This document shows, one piece after another, positions 1 through 11,263 of a stretch of DNA of 64,000 nt (its first letter is position 1; the number at the start of each line of letters is the position of its first letter). The notes under the pieces are model-generated. The model worked only from the letters and a program-made list of their open reading frames with translations. It made no database searches and was not told the DNA's origin. Both the position numbers and the translations under genes were made by a program. Origin of the DNA: Elmis aenea (lineage: Eukaryota; Arthropoda; Insecta; Coleoptera; Elmidae); assembly GCA_947652605.1 (NCBI GenBank), contig OX393576.1, positions 55,218,966 to 55,282,965 on the forward strand, in the 5' to 3' direction.

Positions 1-3000
1 CAATAATTTTACTATATCTTTGTTGCCAGTCTGGCAGGCTCTGTAACAAAAAACATCTCATTTTTTCTCGTTCTTTTGTTTTCATGTCGACAAACAGTAC
101 GCAAAAATAATTAGGCATGGATTAATTGCACCAACTGTACTCTAACCATACGCCACCAGTAAATAAAGAAGCAAGCAAATTTACAAATAAAAGATATAAT
201 AAATAGGAGTAAAAAATATTTACAAAAAATTAAATTTAAGTATGTTATAGGTAAAAATAAGCAACCTATTCTACATTAACGTATTACAATTTGTACTAAC
301 GTAAATAATAGTGTGTTGGCACCACTAGGTGCCATATTAATAATAAGTTCGGCATCTTTTGAAAGCGACGTGACCAATTGTTGTACGGAACTGAGGTCTC
401 CACGTACACATGCATCTCGGAGAGCCGCATGAATATCCAGTCTTGCTTTCTCTCTAGCATCTACAAAGAAAAAAAACACATAAAAAACTTTGTACGGTAT
501 AAAAACCAATGAATAAACCAACAAAATTTCTATATGGATACAAAATTTGAGCAACATTCGAGAGACAACTTCTAAACCATAACAGACACAGAGTCAATTA
601 AATACGACAAAAGTTACTTATTTTATACAACTTCAAAAAAAATGTAAGATTCAATAAATAAGGTAAAAAAACTAAAATTAGCCAATTTAAAATATAAGTT
701 CTGGAAAAAGTTATAGATATTTTATTCAGTATTAAATGGCATTATTTAACTGTTTAAATATTGCTTAAATCTGGAAAAAATGTCGAAATTGTTATTTTTA
801 AATCGACACCATAGTCTGTTTTGTCATTAACAAAAATATCATTATATTTTATTCTCTTTATAGCAATACATGTGATAGCGTATTTATTTTAATATTTGGA
901 CAAATTACTGACACGTGGAACTATTTCAAGTTTAAATGTTTTGCAACTACAAATTTTTAAACGATTAACTGTGGGAAAGTAATTACATAATACTATTTAC
1001 AGCAACTAACTAGCTTAAAAGTACTATAACTTGAAAAGAAAAAGCGAAACTAATTACCAGTTATTAAAAGTGATTGAGCATTAAACAACTACCAATAAAT
1101 TACATTATTCAATTTTCACCAACCTTATTTCATATTTAACATAAAATTTGCAAGAAATCACTTTCGTGTAATTTATAATTTATAAAAATTTATAAAACTC
1201 TTTTTAACTTTGAACAGACATCTTACATAATGTAGATGTATTGAAACAACGGAACAATAAAAATACTTGCCTAAATGAAAATTAAACAAATACACATCAT
1301 CCATAAAATAATCACAAGCATCAATTGCTAATTCTGGAGATGTATGAGAGCACTCAACACTTGCCGACATCACAAAAGCTTCAAAAAGATATCAAAAAAA
1401 CTTGTTAACAATTTATATAAAAATAGATATTTCTAAAGCGCTATCTAATATAAAGAATTTACGGTGTTGTACGATCACATTTCGTATTAGGCAATATTTA
1501 ATCTTGTTTAAAAATTTGGGCTTCTTTAAATTCACCCTAAAAACAACACGTATTCACTCATCTGCGAGAGGGTATTAAATTACGTAAACTGCTATCAAAA
1601 TATTCACATATCTACGTGATAACAAAACTAGTTATTAAATAAACTAAAATACAAATTCAAAATAAATTTATCAGCTGTCTTTTCACCCTAATAAATATCT
1701 GGTTTAGTTTCAATGTGAGGGGTGGTACAGAGAAAATCAATAAGTACACTGCCTTTCAAAAACCCAACAATTCTATATAAAATAGAAATTAAATACCATA
1801 AAAACAGATTTGTGGTTAAGCGAACTAGTTCCTGTAATATCAATTACTTACTTCGACAACTCAGTTAATCCCCTGTGGTTGACGAATTGAAATAATTAAA
1901 CTTCCTGTGTAATAATACTATTATTAGATACGTTAAAACTAATAATAAAATTGCTGTGAATATGCATCTTGCCATAATCATATACATTTGCGAAGTTTGT
2001 GTGTAGAACAATTACTAGGAGATAAATTAATATTTAAAGCACTCAGTTTTCTATAACTCGAACATGTTGTGAACTCTATTATAAACTAGTTGGTGAATTT
2101 TCAATGACCTTTAAAGAGCTTAGTTGCTTTGCTCTTTGTACTTATTTCAGCTGAACTATAATTTACACATTTTTACTTGATAACAGTATTATATATTTTT
2201 CATTCTATTCATAATTCCTGATTATCAAGTCAAAACAGATAAAATACAATAAGGAATTGAATTATATTCTATAACAATGTTCTGGATGCTTTAACAAATA
2301 TTTAAAATTAAAGTAACTGTTTTTTTGTTTTAAACCACATAAAATAACACCATTAAACTACATTACTAAAATAAAAAAACATAAATTAATTTGACTTAAT
2401 AACAATTACACGAAAAGTATAGTTTTTTGTAACCGATTAATAATTTTGTTGCTTAAAAAAATTCATTAGGACTTGAGCTTATTGATTTACAATTGATTAA
2501 GACTTTTAATGCTACAACTAAATTGCTTAGCTTTGAAAAAAAATGTTTTACCAATCGTAATAAATTTATAAACAATATAGAACAACAAACTATTACCAAC
2601 AACAGATATAATAAAAAGTCTTAAGGTTATCTCTCCAATTATTTTAATCTCTTCCTACATTTTTTTAGATAGTCACTAACAAACACGAAAAATGATTCTC
2701 ACCAGAGTTATTATAACAGTCCATTCATTACGTAATCGTACGCCTTCAATTTTTGTGTTAAATTGCATTTCTGCCCACCAAAAAGCAATTTTCATAACTA
2801 ATGTGCCAAAAAAATGTGGAAAATTGTTTGGCTAAAAATTACGAGCAAAAAATCTATTGTTTATTGCAACTTCTTTTAACTAATAATAATTATTAAATTA
2901 CATCAAATAATCCTAAACTCATTCTATTTATAAAACTGTAATTTAGCAATAAATATTAAAACAAAACAGTTCCTATTTAACTGCAACAATGCACAAATTT

Positions 3001-3903
3001 ATTTACACTAGTAATTAATGAGCTTTCTAAATTCATAGCCATAGTGAGTTAATTAATCATTAATTAAAGGTGGCGCAGCTTTCCATTCATAAGTAAATAA
3101 TGAGAAATTTAATAAAACAACAAAGGGCCACCCATCCTTTAAATACACGATGAAATTTTTTAACAATGTACCAGGGTTACCTATTTAACTGCTGAAGTGG
3201 AACCTTCAATTGTCAGTTCCTGTTTGTGTGGCAAAATCAAGCAGAAAAACATAAAATTTGATTGACTACTGTATCATCAATACGAACAAAAAATTATACA
3301 CAATTGTTATAAATAAATATTTCATTCATTCAAACCTAATGCATTTGTAATAATAAAAAAGATTTGATCACCTACCTGCAGCTTCCTTTAGTAACGTCAT
3401 ACAACTGGTGTGACCAGCTTTGTCTGCCAAATCCGAGGCTGTCATGCCATTAGAATCTCGGAGCAACATATTGGCATCATGTTGTAATAATATACTAATG
3501 TTACTACAATGACCATGTTCAGCACTTAGATGTAAAGGAGTCTAAAAAAGTTTTATATGACTATGTTCTTAAAAAGCAATAAAGTCTACCACTTACCTTA
3601 TTTTCTCCTCTAGGCCCACACTGAATATTAGCATCGGCACCAGAGTTCAACAGAATCTGTAAACATCGAGAATTTTCCGTAATAGCTGCAGCATGAAGAG
3701 GTGTTCGACCCCAGCTGTCTTGCGAATTAATAAAAGAATGTTGTCCACCTTCTAATAAATCTTCTAGTAATTCCGTATTGTCCCATAATGCTGCCTAAAA
3801 TTTAATATATTACTTACGTAATTTTTTGATATTTTCATACACCATATACCTGGTGTAAGAGTCGACCAGGAAAATCCTCATCCTCCGGAGATGAATCCAA
3901 CAT
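1..3903 (-). CDS. Ankyrin-repeat protein, 5' part (gene continues past left edge)
   Basis: Six exons can be joined in frame: 3903-3850, 3794-3597, 3541-3376, 1378-1271, 460-301 and 40-1, where the window ends. Together they give about 242 residues starting MLDSSPEDED. Exons 2 and 3 carry typical ankyrin repeats (GRTPLHAAA, NKTPLHLSAEHGH, DSNGMTASDLADKAGH). Exons 5 and 6 add more divergent repeats (ALRDACVRGDLSSVQQLV, then LLFTACQTGNKDIVKLL across the 301/40 junction). All junctions keep frame. The 108-nt exon 1378-1271 has a GC donor (GCAAGT) and can be skipped without changing frame. Ankyrin repeats mediate protein binding; no catalytic domain is visible here. The 5' end lies 609 bp from SUFU, head to head. 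I do not recognise the orthologue, so the function is left open. The gene structure is well supported; the 108-nt exon is less certain. Confidence 0.8.
1379..3375 (-). other. Large AT-rich intron of the ankyrin gene
   Basis: About 2 kb of AT-rich sequence between exon 3 and the optional 108-nt exon. I see no convincing exon, terminal inverted repeats, or transposon protein. The neighbouring intron (461-1270) is similar. Short ORFs here have no recognisable similarity. Confidence 0.5.
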
Positions 3904-4512
3904 TTTATATTAATTTATTTAATCATTTTAAATTACTCGAAAAATCAATAACATTATCTTCTATAATAAACCACATTTTGAACTGCCACAGTGTAACATG
4001 GTTTCAACTGATGTATAAAGTTTTAAATCTTTCAGGCACTGAATAAATTTGCTTCCTTTTTAATTTTAAAAAACTTTTCTTGTTGACATTTTACTTAGGA
4101 TGACAGCTTGTTACTTGTCACATTTATTTGACTTTTGGGTCTGTTTATGTTCACATGTCCACCACCATTTCAATTAAAAAATTAAGCTTTTCTACATTGC
4201 TAACCTTGAAACAAAGGGGTTACAACATACATGTTAGTGTTGGCTACCATGCTACTTTATTTTGCTTGGCGGGTTGCCTAAAGTTTTAACATTCCTGAAA
4301 TATTTCATGGTTTATAGTGCTTATTTGTTAAAGTTGTTTGTTTTTTGCAAATATGTTATCATAAATAAAAATGGTATTATTTTAATAAGAGTGTAACAAT
4401 TATAACTGTCCACAAATGAAGTTTTAATTATAACTGGAACTATGTACGTTACAGTTAATGTTTGTAGTATTAAAGTACTTAATCGTGAGTTACTTTTAGT
4501 TACAAAATAATA
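3904..4512. promoter_or_regulatory. Bidirectional promoter interval, ankyrin gene / SUFU
   Basis: The 609 bp between the two start codons of divergently transcribed genes must hold both 5' UTRs and promoters. No TATA box or known operator stands out, and no transposon is seen here, unlike most spacers of this window. The call rests on gene orientation only. Confidence 0.45.
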
Positions 4513-7500
4513 ATGGACGAAGTAGGAGCTTTGCCTCATGGGCCCCCTATGAATATTCTTCCTCCGACACCCGCAGGACTCGATGCTCTCTATTGTATAT
4601 GTAGAAAAATATATCCGGACCAGCCAAACCCCCTTCAAGTAACAGCCCTGTTAAAATATTGGTAAATAAAGAAATATAATTAAATAGTTAACAAAATGTA
4701 TTATTAAATAGCCTGAAACGTTATATATTGAAATATACACATAGGGCCAAATCTATTTTTAAACCAACACCCTCATTTGAACTTCCTGTTTTTTGTATTA
4801 AGGTATTTATAGCTGAAAGGATGTTGAAGTAAAGAAAGAATTTCCTCTTACTTTTGCTTAATAGTGTTGTCTTAAAGAGAATTATATCAGTACCGAATTG
4901 AAAGATTAAATATAGTTTTAGATAATTGTTAATACTACCTAAATTTTATTAATTATTTAGGCTTGGTGGTCCAGACCCTTTAGACTATATTTCTATGTAT
5001 GCCAACCCAGGAATTCCTCATGAAAATATTCCTCCACACTGGCATTATATTAGGTAAGATATTTATTAATTTAATAAAGTCTGTATGATTAATTAAAATG
5101 TTTTATTAACAAATGTGATTTTGTAATGTACTTCATTAAAAATTTTAATCAAATTTTAATGATGTATAGCGTGTGCATTTATTTAGCCAAAAAAGATGTG
5201 GTATAACCAGTCTTGTATATTTTTAAAATCAAACGTAAAGGTTGTAGAAATATAATTTTTTTACAGTTTTGGTTTATCCGATTTACATGGTGATGGTAGA
5301 GTACATGATGTATCAGGAGGTGAAAGTACTTCAGGATATGGTTTTGAATTAACATTTAGATTACGAAGACAACCAGAAGAAACTGCTCCACCGACTTGGC
5401 CAGCAACTTTAATGCAGTCTTTAGCTAAATACGTATTTCAATCAGGTATGGAACCAATATTTTTTTAATTCCCAATTATTTTAATTTTGACCTACCGAAC
5501 TTTGATCTTAGTTTTATTAAAATTTTAGGTAACACTTTATGTGCTGGTGACCATGTTTCATGGCACTGTGCTTTAGATAACAGCGAATCTCGTATCCAAC
5601 ACATGCTTATGACGACCGATATGCAGTTAAAAACGGCCCAGACACCATTTGGTACCGTCGACTTTATACAAATAGTAGGAATAAGCGCTGATGAATTAAA
5701 GGCCTCACAACAGTGGAATGGAATTGGTGTCTTAGACATGCTCAATCGATTACCACTGTAAGCCATGACATCCAAAGTAAATTGGCATGAATTACTAAAT
5801 GTACATCTTGTTTCAGGGCTGGAGGAAAATGGCTTATAACAGACATGCGTCGAGGTGAGAGCTTATTTGAACTTGATCCAAGCGCACACGAAGAAGTAGA
5901 AAGGGGCTTCGAATTGGAAGGTTCGAATTTAAGTGGGGTCAGCGCGAGATGTTCGTGGACCGAACATGTTCCTACGCAATCGGAAATTAATCATTTTACG
6001 AATCAAACTGAAAGAGGATCAAGGATAACAGAAGAGGATTCAGAACAAATTAAGTCTACATTACAGAAAGGCCTTCAGTGCACAAACGATTTGCACGATA
6101 TTAATAATAGCAATTATAAAATTCATGATATTGGGGAACGCTCGAGCATTTTGGAATCTGCCGAGTTGCTGCATGTTAAGAAATTGGAAGGTTTACATTT
6201 AATTTTTAATTTAGAAGCTGGAAGTTTATTACCACTGGCAATAAGGTAAGAAAAAAAAAATTTTTCTTTGTTTAACTTCTGTTTAACAGTAAAACATACA
6301 ATTTTGAAAAGATGTTATGTATTTTCTGTTTTAAGTTTTTATTGCCTTTTTAAAATTTTCATTTAATTCTGTAGTGGTTTTCAAACTGTTCCACAAAATA
6401 GTGGGGTTCTGTAGGATACCTTTTGGAGACTTCGAATCTTGTATATTCCTTTAAATTCTGTTTTGCTTGTCCAAAAATAACAAACTGTATAAAATCGTAA
6501 GGATTGTTTTCTAATTTAATTTTTTAGAATTAGAAACATTATTTTTGACATTGTTTCAATTTTTTTGCTCAAAAGAACATTAATAAAAAAGGTTTTACAA
6601 AAATATGATGCCATAATAAGGGCTCCATTGATGTTGAAAGTTTGAGTCACTGGTGTATCCATGTAATACACATGGGTTTATTGCATTATTTTTGTTGTTG
6701 TTTTATATAGGGTATTCATAAACATTCGCATGAAACGTCATTTACGTCATGTTGACAGACGTCATTAACAAAAGGTGCGTTCGGGACGCACGCTCCCAGA
6801 TTGGAGTGGATTGGACAGGATTGAAGTAAGATTGTAATCACGTGGTCTCAGAGCCTCCAAGAGTAAATCTTGTGCGTTCGGGACGTATAAGTGCAGAAAA
6901 TCAGCGGATATTTCAAATATAAAGGTAACCTCACTATTTTGTTGTAGACCGGTCTAATCAGACATCATTGTAAGTAAAACAAGCAACAAATTGTATTGCT
7001 ACGAATTTGTTAGATTATTTGGTTATAAAATTGATGTAAAATGTCATGATATGAAACCATTTAACTTCCCAAAATGTTGTTTTAATAATAGGGAATTACA
7101 TCGAAAGTTAATTACTGTTCACAAGAAATTGTTGTTAACTAATGCAACACAATAACACGAAGCGTGGATGTTATTCTTATGCTGTACCTGGCAATTCAAA
7201 GAATTCAAACGTAGACAATCCGTAATGCGCATGTCTTCTTTCGCGAGCTCAGCTTGCCCCAGCTTCAGAGGTGGCGCAAATTAGAGTAGATTTATTTACT
7301 CCACTTATGCAGTCCCGAACGCCCTTCGGAGCGATCTTTTTTACTCCAAAGTCGCGTCCCGAACGCTGTGGAGCAAAAAGAGCAAATAAAGCAAAAAGAG
7401 CGTACGTCCCGAACGCACCTAAAAATGAGGTTAAGTAGAGCGGCTGGAGCGGCACTTCAAACTTTTTATACCCACTAATACACAAACACATATGCGGACA

Positions 7501-8266
7501 TAAATACAATATCTATGGCAAAAGTCATTTGGTGGCCACACCAGTTTATTTTGATAAATTGTAAATATACGAAATGATTTGGAAAATTAAAAATTTTTCT
7601 TTAGAGCGGCTCCAACAATTTTTTTTCAAATTGTAGTTTGCTATAGTTTATTTGCCTTGGTAAAATTCCGTTTGTCTCAACCTTCTCGAGTGTCTGTAAA
7701 AAGTTGATTTTAAAAAAAATCGCTTTAAGAACGCTGTGGTTGTTCATGTGATAAACACTCGCATGAAACGGTATTTTGACAGACGTCATTGATAGATGTC
7801 ATTCACAAAAATAAGGTTAATTAAAACGCCTGGAACGGCACTTTACATTTTTTATTTCATTAAATACACAATTACACATACCAATATATGGCAAAAGTCA
7901 TTTGGTGGCCACACCAGTTTATTTTACTTGATAATTTTGTTGTCTATTATAAACTATTTTCTTACTCAAGTATATTTTTTTAGGGGTCGTGTTAAACACG
8001 GTAGACATTTTACATTTAAATCAGTATTAGGCGAAACAGCAATAACTCTAGTTGCGAATTCCGTAACCGGAACTTTAGTCGATTCTGAGCACCCATTCGT
8101 AGCACAAGGTTCTTGGCTTCAGGTGTTAATACCAGATGAACTGGCGCAAGAAATGGCTGTTACATTCCAAGAGCTTACCACACCTGAAAATCTTACTCTA
8201 CCGAAAACATTTTCTTGGCCGGAACGGAAGCTGTCCATTACGATTGTAGCAGATAAGCTTCAGTGA
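4513..8266 (+). CDS. SUFU: Suppressor of fused (Hedgehog pathway repressor)
   Basis: Six exons join in frame: 4513-4661, 4961-5053, 5267-5445, 5529-5757, 5817-6245 and 7984-8266, giving 453 residues, close to the family length (about 470-485). The N-terminal Sufu domain is clear (WLGGPDPLDYISMY, HWHYISFGLSDLHGDGR, GYGFELTFRLRR, NGIGVLDMLNRLPLAGGKWL). The C-terminal domain follows (LEGLHLIFNLEAGSLLPLAIRGRVKHGRHFTFKS split over exons 5 and 6, ending VADKLQ). SUFU binds Gli/Ci transcription factors in cytoplasm and nucleus and restrains Hedgehog signalling. A low-complexity acidic linker (about residues 245-310) separates the domains, as in the family. The fifth intron (6246-7983) is enlarged by a duplicated repeat and an inserted element. 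The start ATG is the first in the exon and matches the family N terminus (DALYCICRKIYPDQPNPLQV). Confidence 0.96.
6712..7940. repeat. Two tandem copies of a ~200-bp repeat in the SUFU intron, one split by an insertion
   Basis: Copy 1 runs from about 6712 to 6772 and resumes at 7421-7560. Copy 2 runs from about 7745 to 7940. Both contain ACA(T/C)TCGCATGAAACG, TTGACAGACGTCATT, a CGGCAC segment, and the stretch GGCAAAAGTCATTTGGTGGC followed by CACACCAGTTTATTTT. The split in copy 1 is exactly the 648-bp element at 6773-7420. The nature of the repeat unit itself is unknown. Confidence 0.8.
6773..7420. mobile_element. 648-bp non-autonomous DNA element with 23-bp TIRs (SUFU intron 5)
   Basis: The ends are inverted repeats: AGGTGCGTTCGGGACGCACG on the left and the complement of AGGTGCGTTCGGGACGTACG on the right, with one mismatch in 23 bp. 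Flanks are A-rich. Comparison with the uninterrupted sister copy near 7800 (CACAAAAATAAGG) implies a short duplication of about 3 bp, which would fit PIF/Harbinger-type insertion, but A-runs make the exact bases ambiguous. Internal copies of the GGGACG / CGTCCC motif lie near both ends. No transposase is encoded. Confidence 0.8.
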
Positions 8267-8758
8267 TTTTTTTTAAATATTTACATTCATTGCGCAAATT
8301 TTCATTACTAGAAAATGCAAGAATATTTTGTATTTCTACATTAGAAGCAACAGAATTATTTATTTATTTATGCCTGTTCATACCCCGTTTTACTTTTAAA
8401 ACAATTGAACATTTTACAAGTTTTATGAAATTTAATCACTCAGTACATTTTATTTACAGTTATTTTTTGTTGTATGCATTTTGGGATTACGCACTTTTAA
8501 ATCCTTACTACTCATTACGAAACAAATGTAGCTAAACAACATATTGTGTGTAGTTGCATAAGGTTAAAAAAAAAAACAAAAAATTATTTAAATTGAGATA
8601 TATTTATAAATACTAGGCCTATTACTCACTTGTAAGTTAACAAATGCATTATGTACTTGTTGAAACAACTTTTATATTATATTTAAAAAAGTCAGTTAAA
8701 TGTATGTTATTAAATTTTATATATTTCACAAATATAAAAAGGGTTTTTTATTTCGTAA

Positions 8759-11017
8759 CTATATTAAAGGTATATCATCACTTTCATTTATTGTCAAGAC
8801 CTCCTTTAACTTACTGAGCAACGATGATTCCGTTGTTTTTGTTACTGGTTCAGTGTGATCTTCTGGAGTTTGCAAATATTCCTTAATGTTGTTAAACTGT
8901 TGCTGAAACATTTAAAATTAAAGTAGCTTGTGTTAAATATTAAATATAACTTACTTCCAATCCTTGATAATTCATAATTCCCAAACAACTAATTGGAATA
9001 TATTTCAAGACTAATTTTCCAATCGCTCTACGTTTTAAAGCAAAAATATGGGGTATATCTTTTAATTTTGCAGTAGCAACTATTTCCTTGATGCTACTAT
9101 CTAAAACATCTAAAGAAATACTAATTTTTAAATAGGTGACACAAATAAACAAAAACTCATTACCATTTTCTTTTAAAACTTTAATATCTACAGCAATGAT
9201 TAAAAACTTTATTCTGTTTAGTTTTAAATACTTTTTAACCTCATGGAATCCTGCTACATATCTTTTATTTAATTTTCCTTTGGACGGATCTCGTTTAAAC
9301 AGCTTTTCTTGCAGTGCAACTAATTGTGCAAGAAAAGATTTGACTAATTCGTTAAGTTCTTCAGGAATATCTTTTTCACAATAGCTATAGAAATAAATTA
9401 GTAATTATATATATATTACCGTTAAAGCGTGTAATCTATTATTCTTTGAGATGAAACACCTATTATAAATAATTAAAGTATGAAATAGTTCTTTATTCCA
9501 TAGAATACCGACTACGATCTGTGTAAAATGTAAAATAAATTTTTTTCGTGTAAAAAATGTATGCTATGTTCACAAGTATCTAATATAATTTTGTTTACAT
9601 TAGTGAAAAAGGTTCAGGTTAAAGCATTTTTTAATCAAATCATAAAAATGAACTTACATTTGTTTTCATTAAAAAAAAAGCTTTAACCAACCTTAAAGGT
9701 CCACACACACCGGCGCGATTTGGAAGCGGGCGCGGCGCGGTCGCGGTCACGATAATTGGTAACCATGTTTACTTACTTACGTAACCAGGTTACTAATTAT
9801 CGTGATCGCGACCGCTTCGAAATCGCGCCGGTGTGAGTTGACCTTTAACCCTCGTTCATTTGGTCAGTAATAGAGGGTCAGGTTAAAGTTTGGTTTAAAC
9901 TTTTTTTTTTAAGAAATGATGAAAATAAGGGCAATAGGTTTGGTTTCAATAAAAAAAAAATCTTTCAGCAACCTTTAACCTGGCCCTCATTTTGTGAGCC
10001 TAGAACTACATTTCAATGTAGTCCTTAAAGAAATGATGAAAATAAGGGCAATAGGTTTGGTTTCAATAAAAAAAAAAATCTTTCAGCAACCTTTAACCTG
10101 GCCCTCATTTTGTGAGCCTAGAACTACATTTCAATGTAGTCCTTTAAATAGTCTACTGAAACTTATCCAGTACCCCAAGTTATTATCTAAGACCATTTCA
10201 TACTTTATTTTGTACAATATTGCTATTTCCTGTAATAATTAGGTATTACATACGATAACTAGTTTTTAACTACCGAGACCCGGTATTTCTTGAGATACCG
10301 ACATTACACGCTTTAACAGTAACATATACGTGAAAAACTTTAAGAAAATTACCAATAAATGTTTTCTTGATCATTTACATTCATTTGACCAAGACCACTC
10401 TGCTCAGATTCTTCAAGGGCCGTTTTTTCTGCTAATATATCTTGTTTAAGTTTGCTCACTTTTTTTGGTTTTGGAATTTCTCTATGTTTACCACGTTTTC
10501 GTTCAGGTAAACTAGAATCCAAGTAATTACCTGTGTATTTATCTTTATCAGGATTCAAATGTTTTGCTTTAGGCGAAGCAGATGATTGCTTATTTTCCTT
10601 AATTATATAATCAAGCAGATTCACTTTCTTATTTTTTCTTTTGATTTGATTTGTGATACACTGTTGTTCTGTATCTTCAACAGCATTAACTACTGAAGAT
10701 CTTATCATCTGGCGACCTTCTCCCAATGCTGGAAAATTTTGATCAGTAATATGTAACTCCTGTGATGGATATTTAATATTATCATGATAGTCATTTGTTA
10801 CACACTCTGCAAAATATCGAGAAACAATTGCAACATTGTCTCCTACAGGTTGAGTTTTAACAAGCAATAACTTTTGCTCTCTTTCTTTTCGTTTGTGAAT
10901 TTTTTTTTCACTTCGTTTTTGTTGGTTTCTGAGTTTTCGCTCTTCTTTTAACTGTAAGTGGTCAAGTTCGGAAGAAGTGGTAAATATAACATTCGAGTCT
11001 TCGTTCAGTTCTTGCAT
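8759..11017 (-). CDS. SECISBP2: SECIS-binding protein 2-like, L7Ae RNA-binding domain
   Basis: Four exons join in frame: 11017-10353, 9384-9164, 9109-8955 and 8902-8759, giving 394 residues. The N-terminal half is lysine-rich with a coiled-coil-like stretch (KEERKLRNQQKRSEKKIHKR) and a short QNFPALG motif. The C-terminal half has the SBP2-type L7Ae/L30e fold: KRYVAGFHEVKKYLKLNRIK, then IPHIFALKRRAIGKLVLKYI and PISCLGIMNYQGLE. The family binds kink-turn RNA such as SECIS elements and supports selenocysteine insertion. Insect forms lack most of the long N terminus of vertebrate SBP2, as here. It is head to head with NUP43 and tail to tail with SUFU; a minus-strand AATAAA lies near 8748-8753. 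The first intron carries nested transposons. Family assignment is firm; a selenoprotein role in this species is inference. Confidence 0.9.
9671..9912. mobile_element. Family-2 AT-rich foldback MITE, split by another element
   Basis: Left part AAAAAAAAAGCTTTAACCAA CC, right part GGGTCAGGTTAAAGTTTGGT TTAAAC with a T-run. Related copies without interruption are at 40421-40515 and 58047-58136, which share the central block ACTGATTAAATRAATGACGG. Boundaries are approximate. Confidence 0.65.
9696..9845. mobile_element. GC-rich palindromic MITE nested in a family-2 MITE (TA target)
   Basis: 150-bp foldback with ends AAGGTC...GACCTT flanked by TA on both sides. Arms contain CACACCGGCGCGATT and its complement, plus a central GTAACC/GGTTAC hairpin. 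A sister copy lies at 15534-15656. It splits the family-2 motif CCTTTAACC at its TA. Confidence 0.8.
9911..10145. repeat. Tandem duplication, two 117-118-bp units
   Basis: Two adjacent near-identical copies begin AAGAAATGATGAAAATAAGG at 9911 and 10028 and end TTTCAATGTAGTCCTT. They differ mainly in the length of one A-run (10 versus 12). The unit contains a family-2-like piece (CAACCTTTAACCTGGCCCTC). They lie in SECISBP2 intron 1. Confidence 0.9.
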
Positions 11018-11263
11018 TATTTACAAATCTTAGCACAGTGAAATCTCAGCTTTACAATTAGCCATTCACTTTAATTGCAAATCGCACAAAAATCACTATT
11101 GTAGTGCAAAATGTAATATTAACCTCAAATCAACTTTTTATAATTGTACATTTGAACTAACTCTCAAGCGGTTTCTTGTATTTGAGGTTAGTGTTTACAA
11201 ATAATCTTAGTGTGGAGCAGTAAGGAAGATATAATTTAATTAAACTCTCATTGTTAACTAAAA
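11018..11263. promoter_or_regulatory. Compact bidirectional promoter, SECISBP2 / NUP43
   Basis: Only 246 bp separate the two divergent start codons, so both promoters and 5' UTRs must share this interval. No TATA box is evident, which fits a housekeeping-type promoter. The call is inferred from gene layout. Confidence 0.55.

Noticed and set aside
7796..7983. Open frame upstream of the last SUFU exon, making a 156-aa ORF
   Set aside because: The frame before 7984 reads repeat sequence; the acceptor TTTTTAG and the phase with exon 5 give the conserved junction, so only 7984-8266 is coding.
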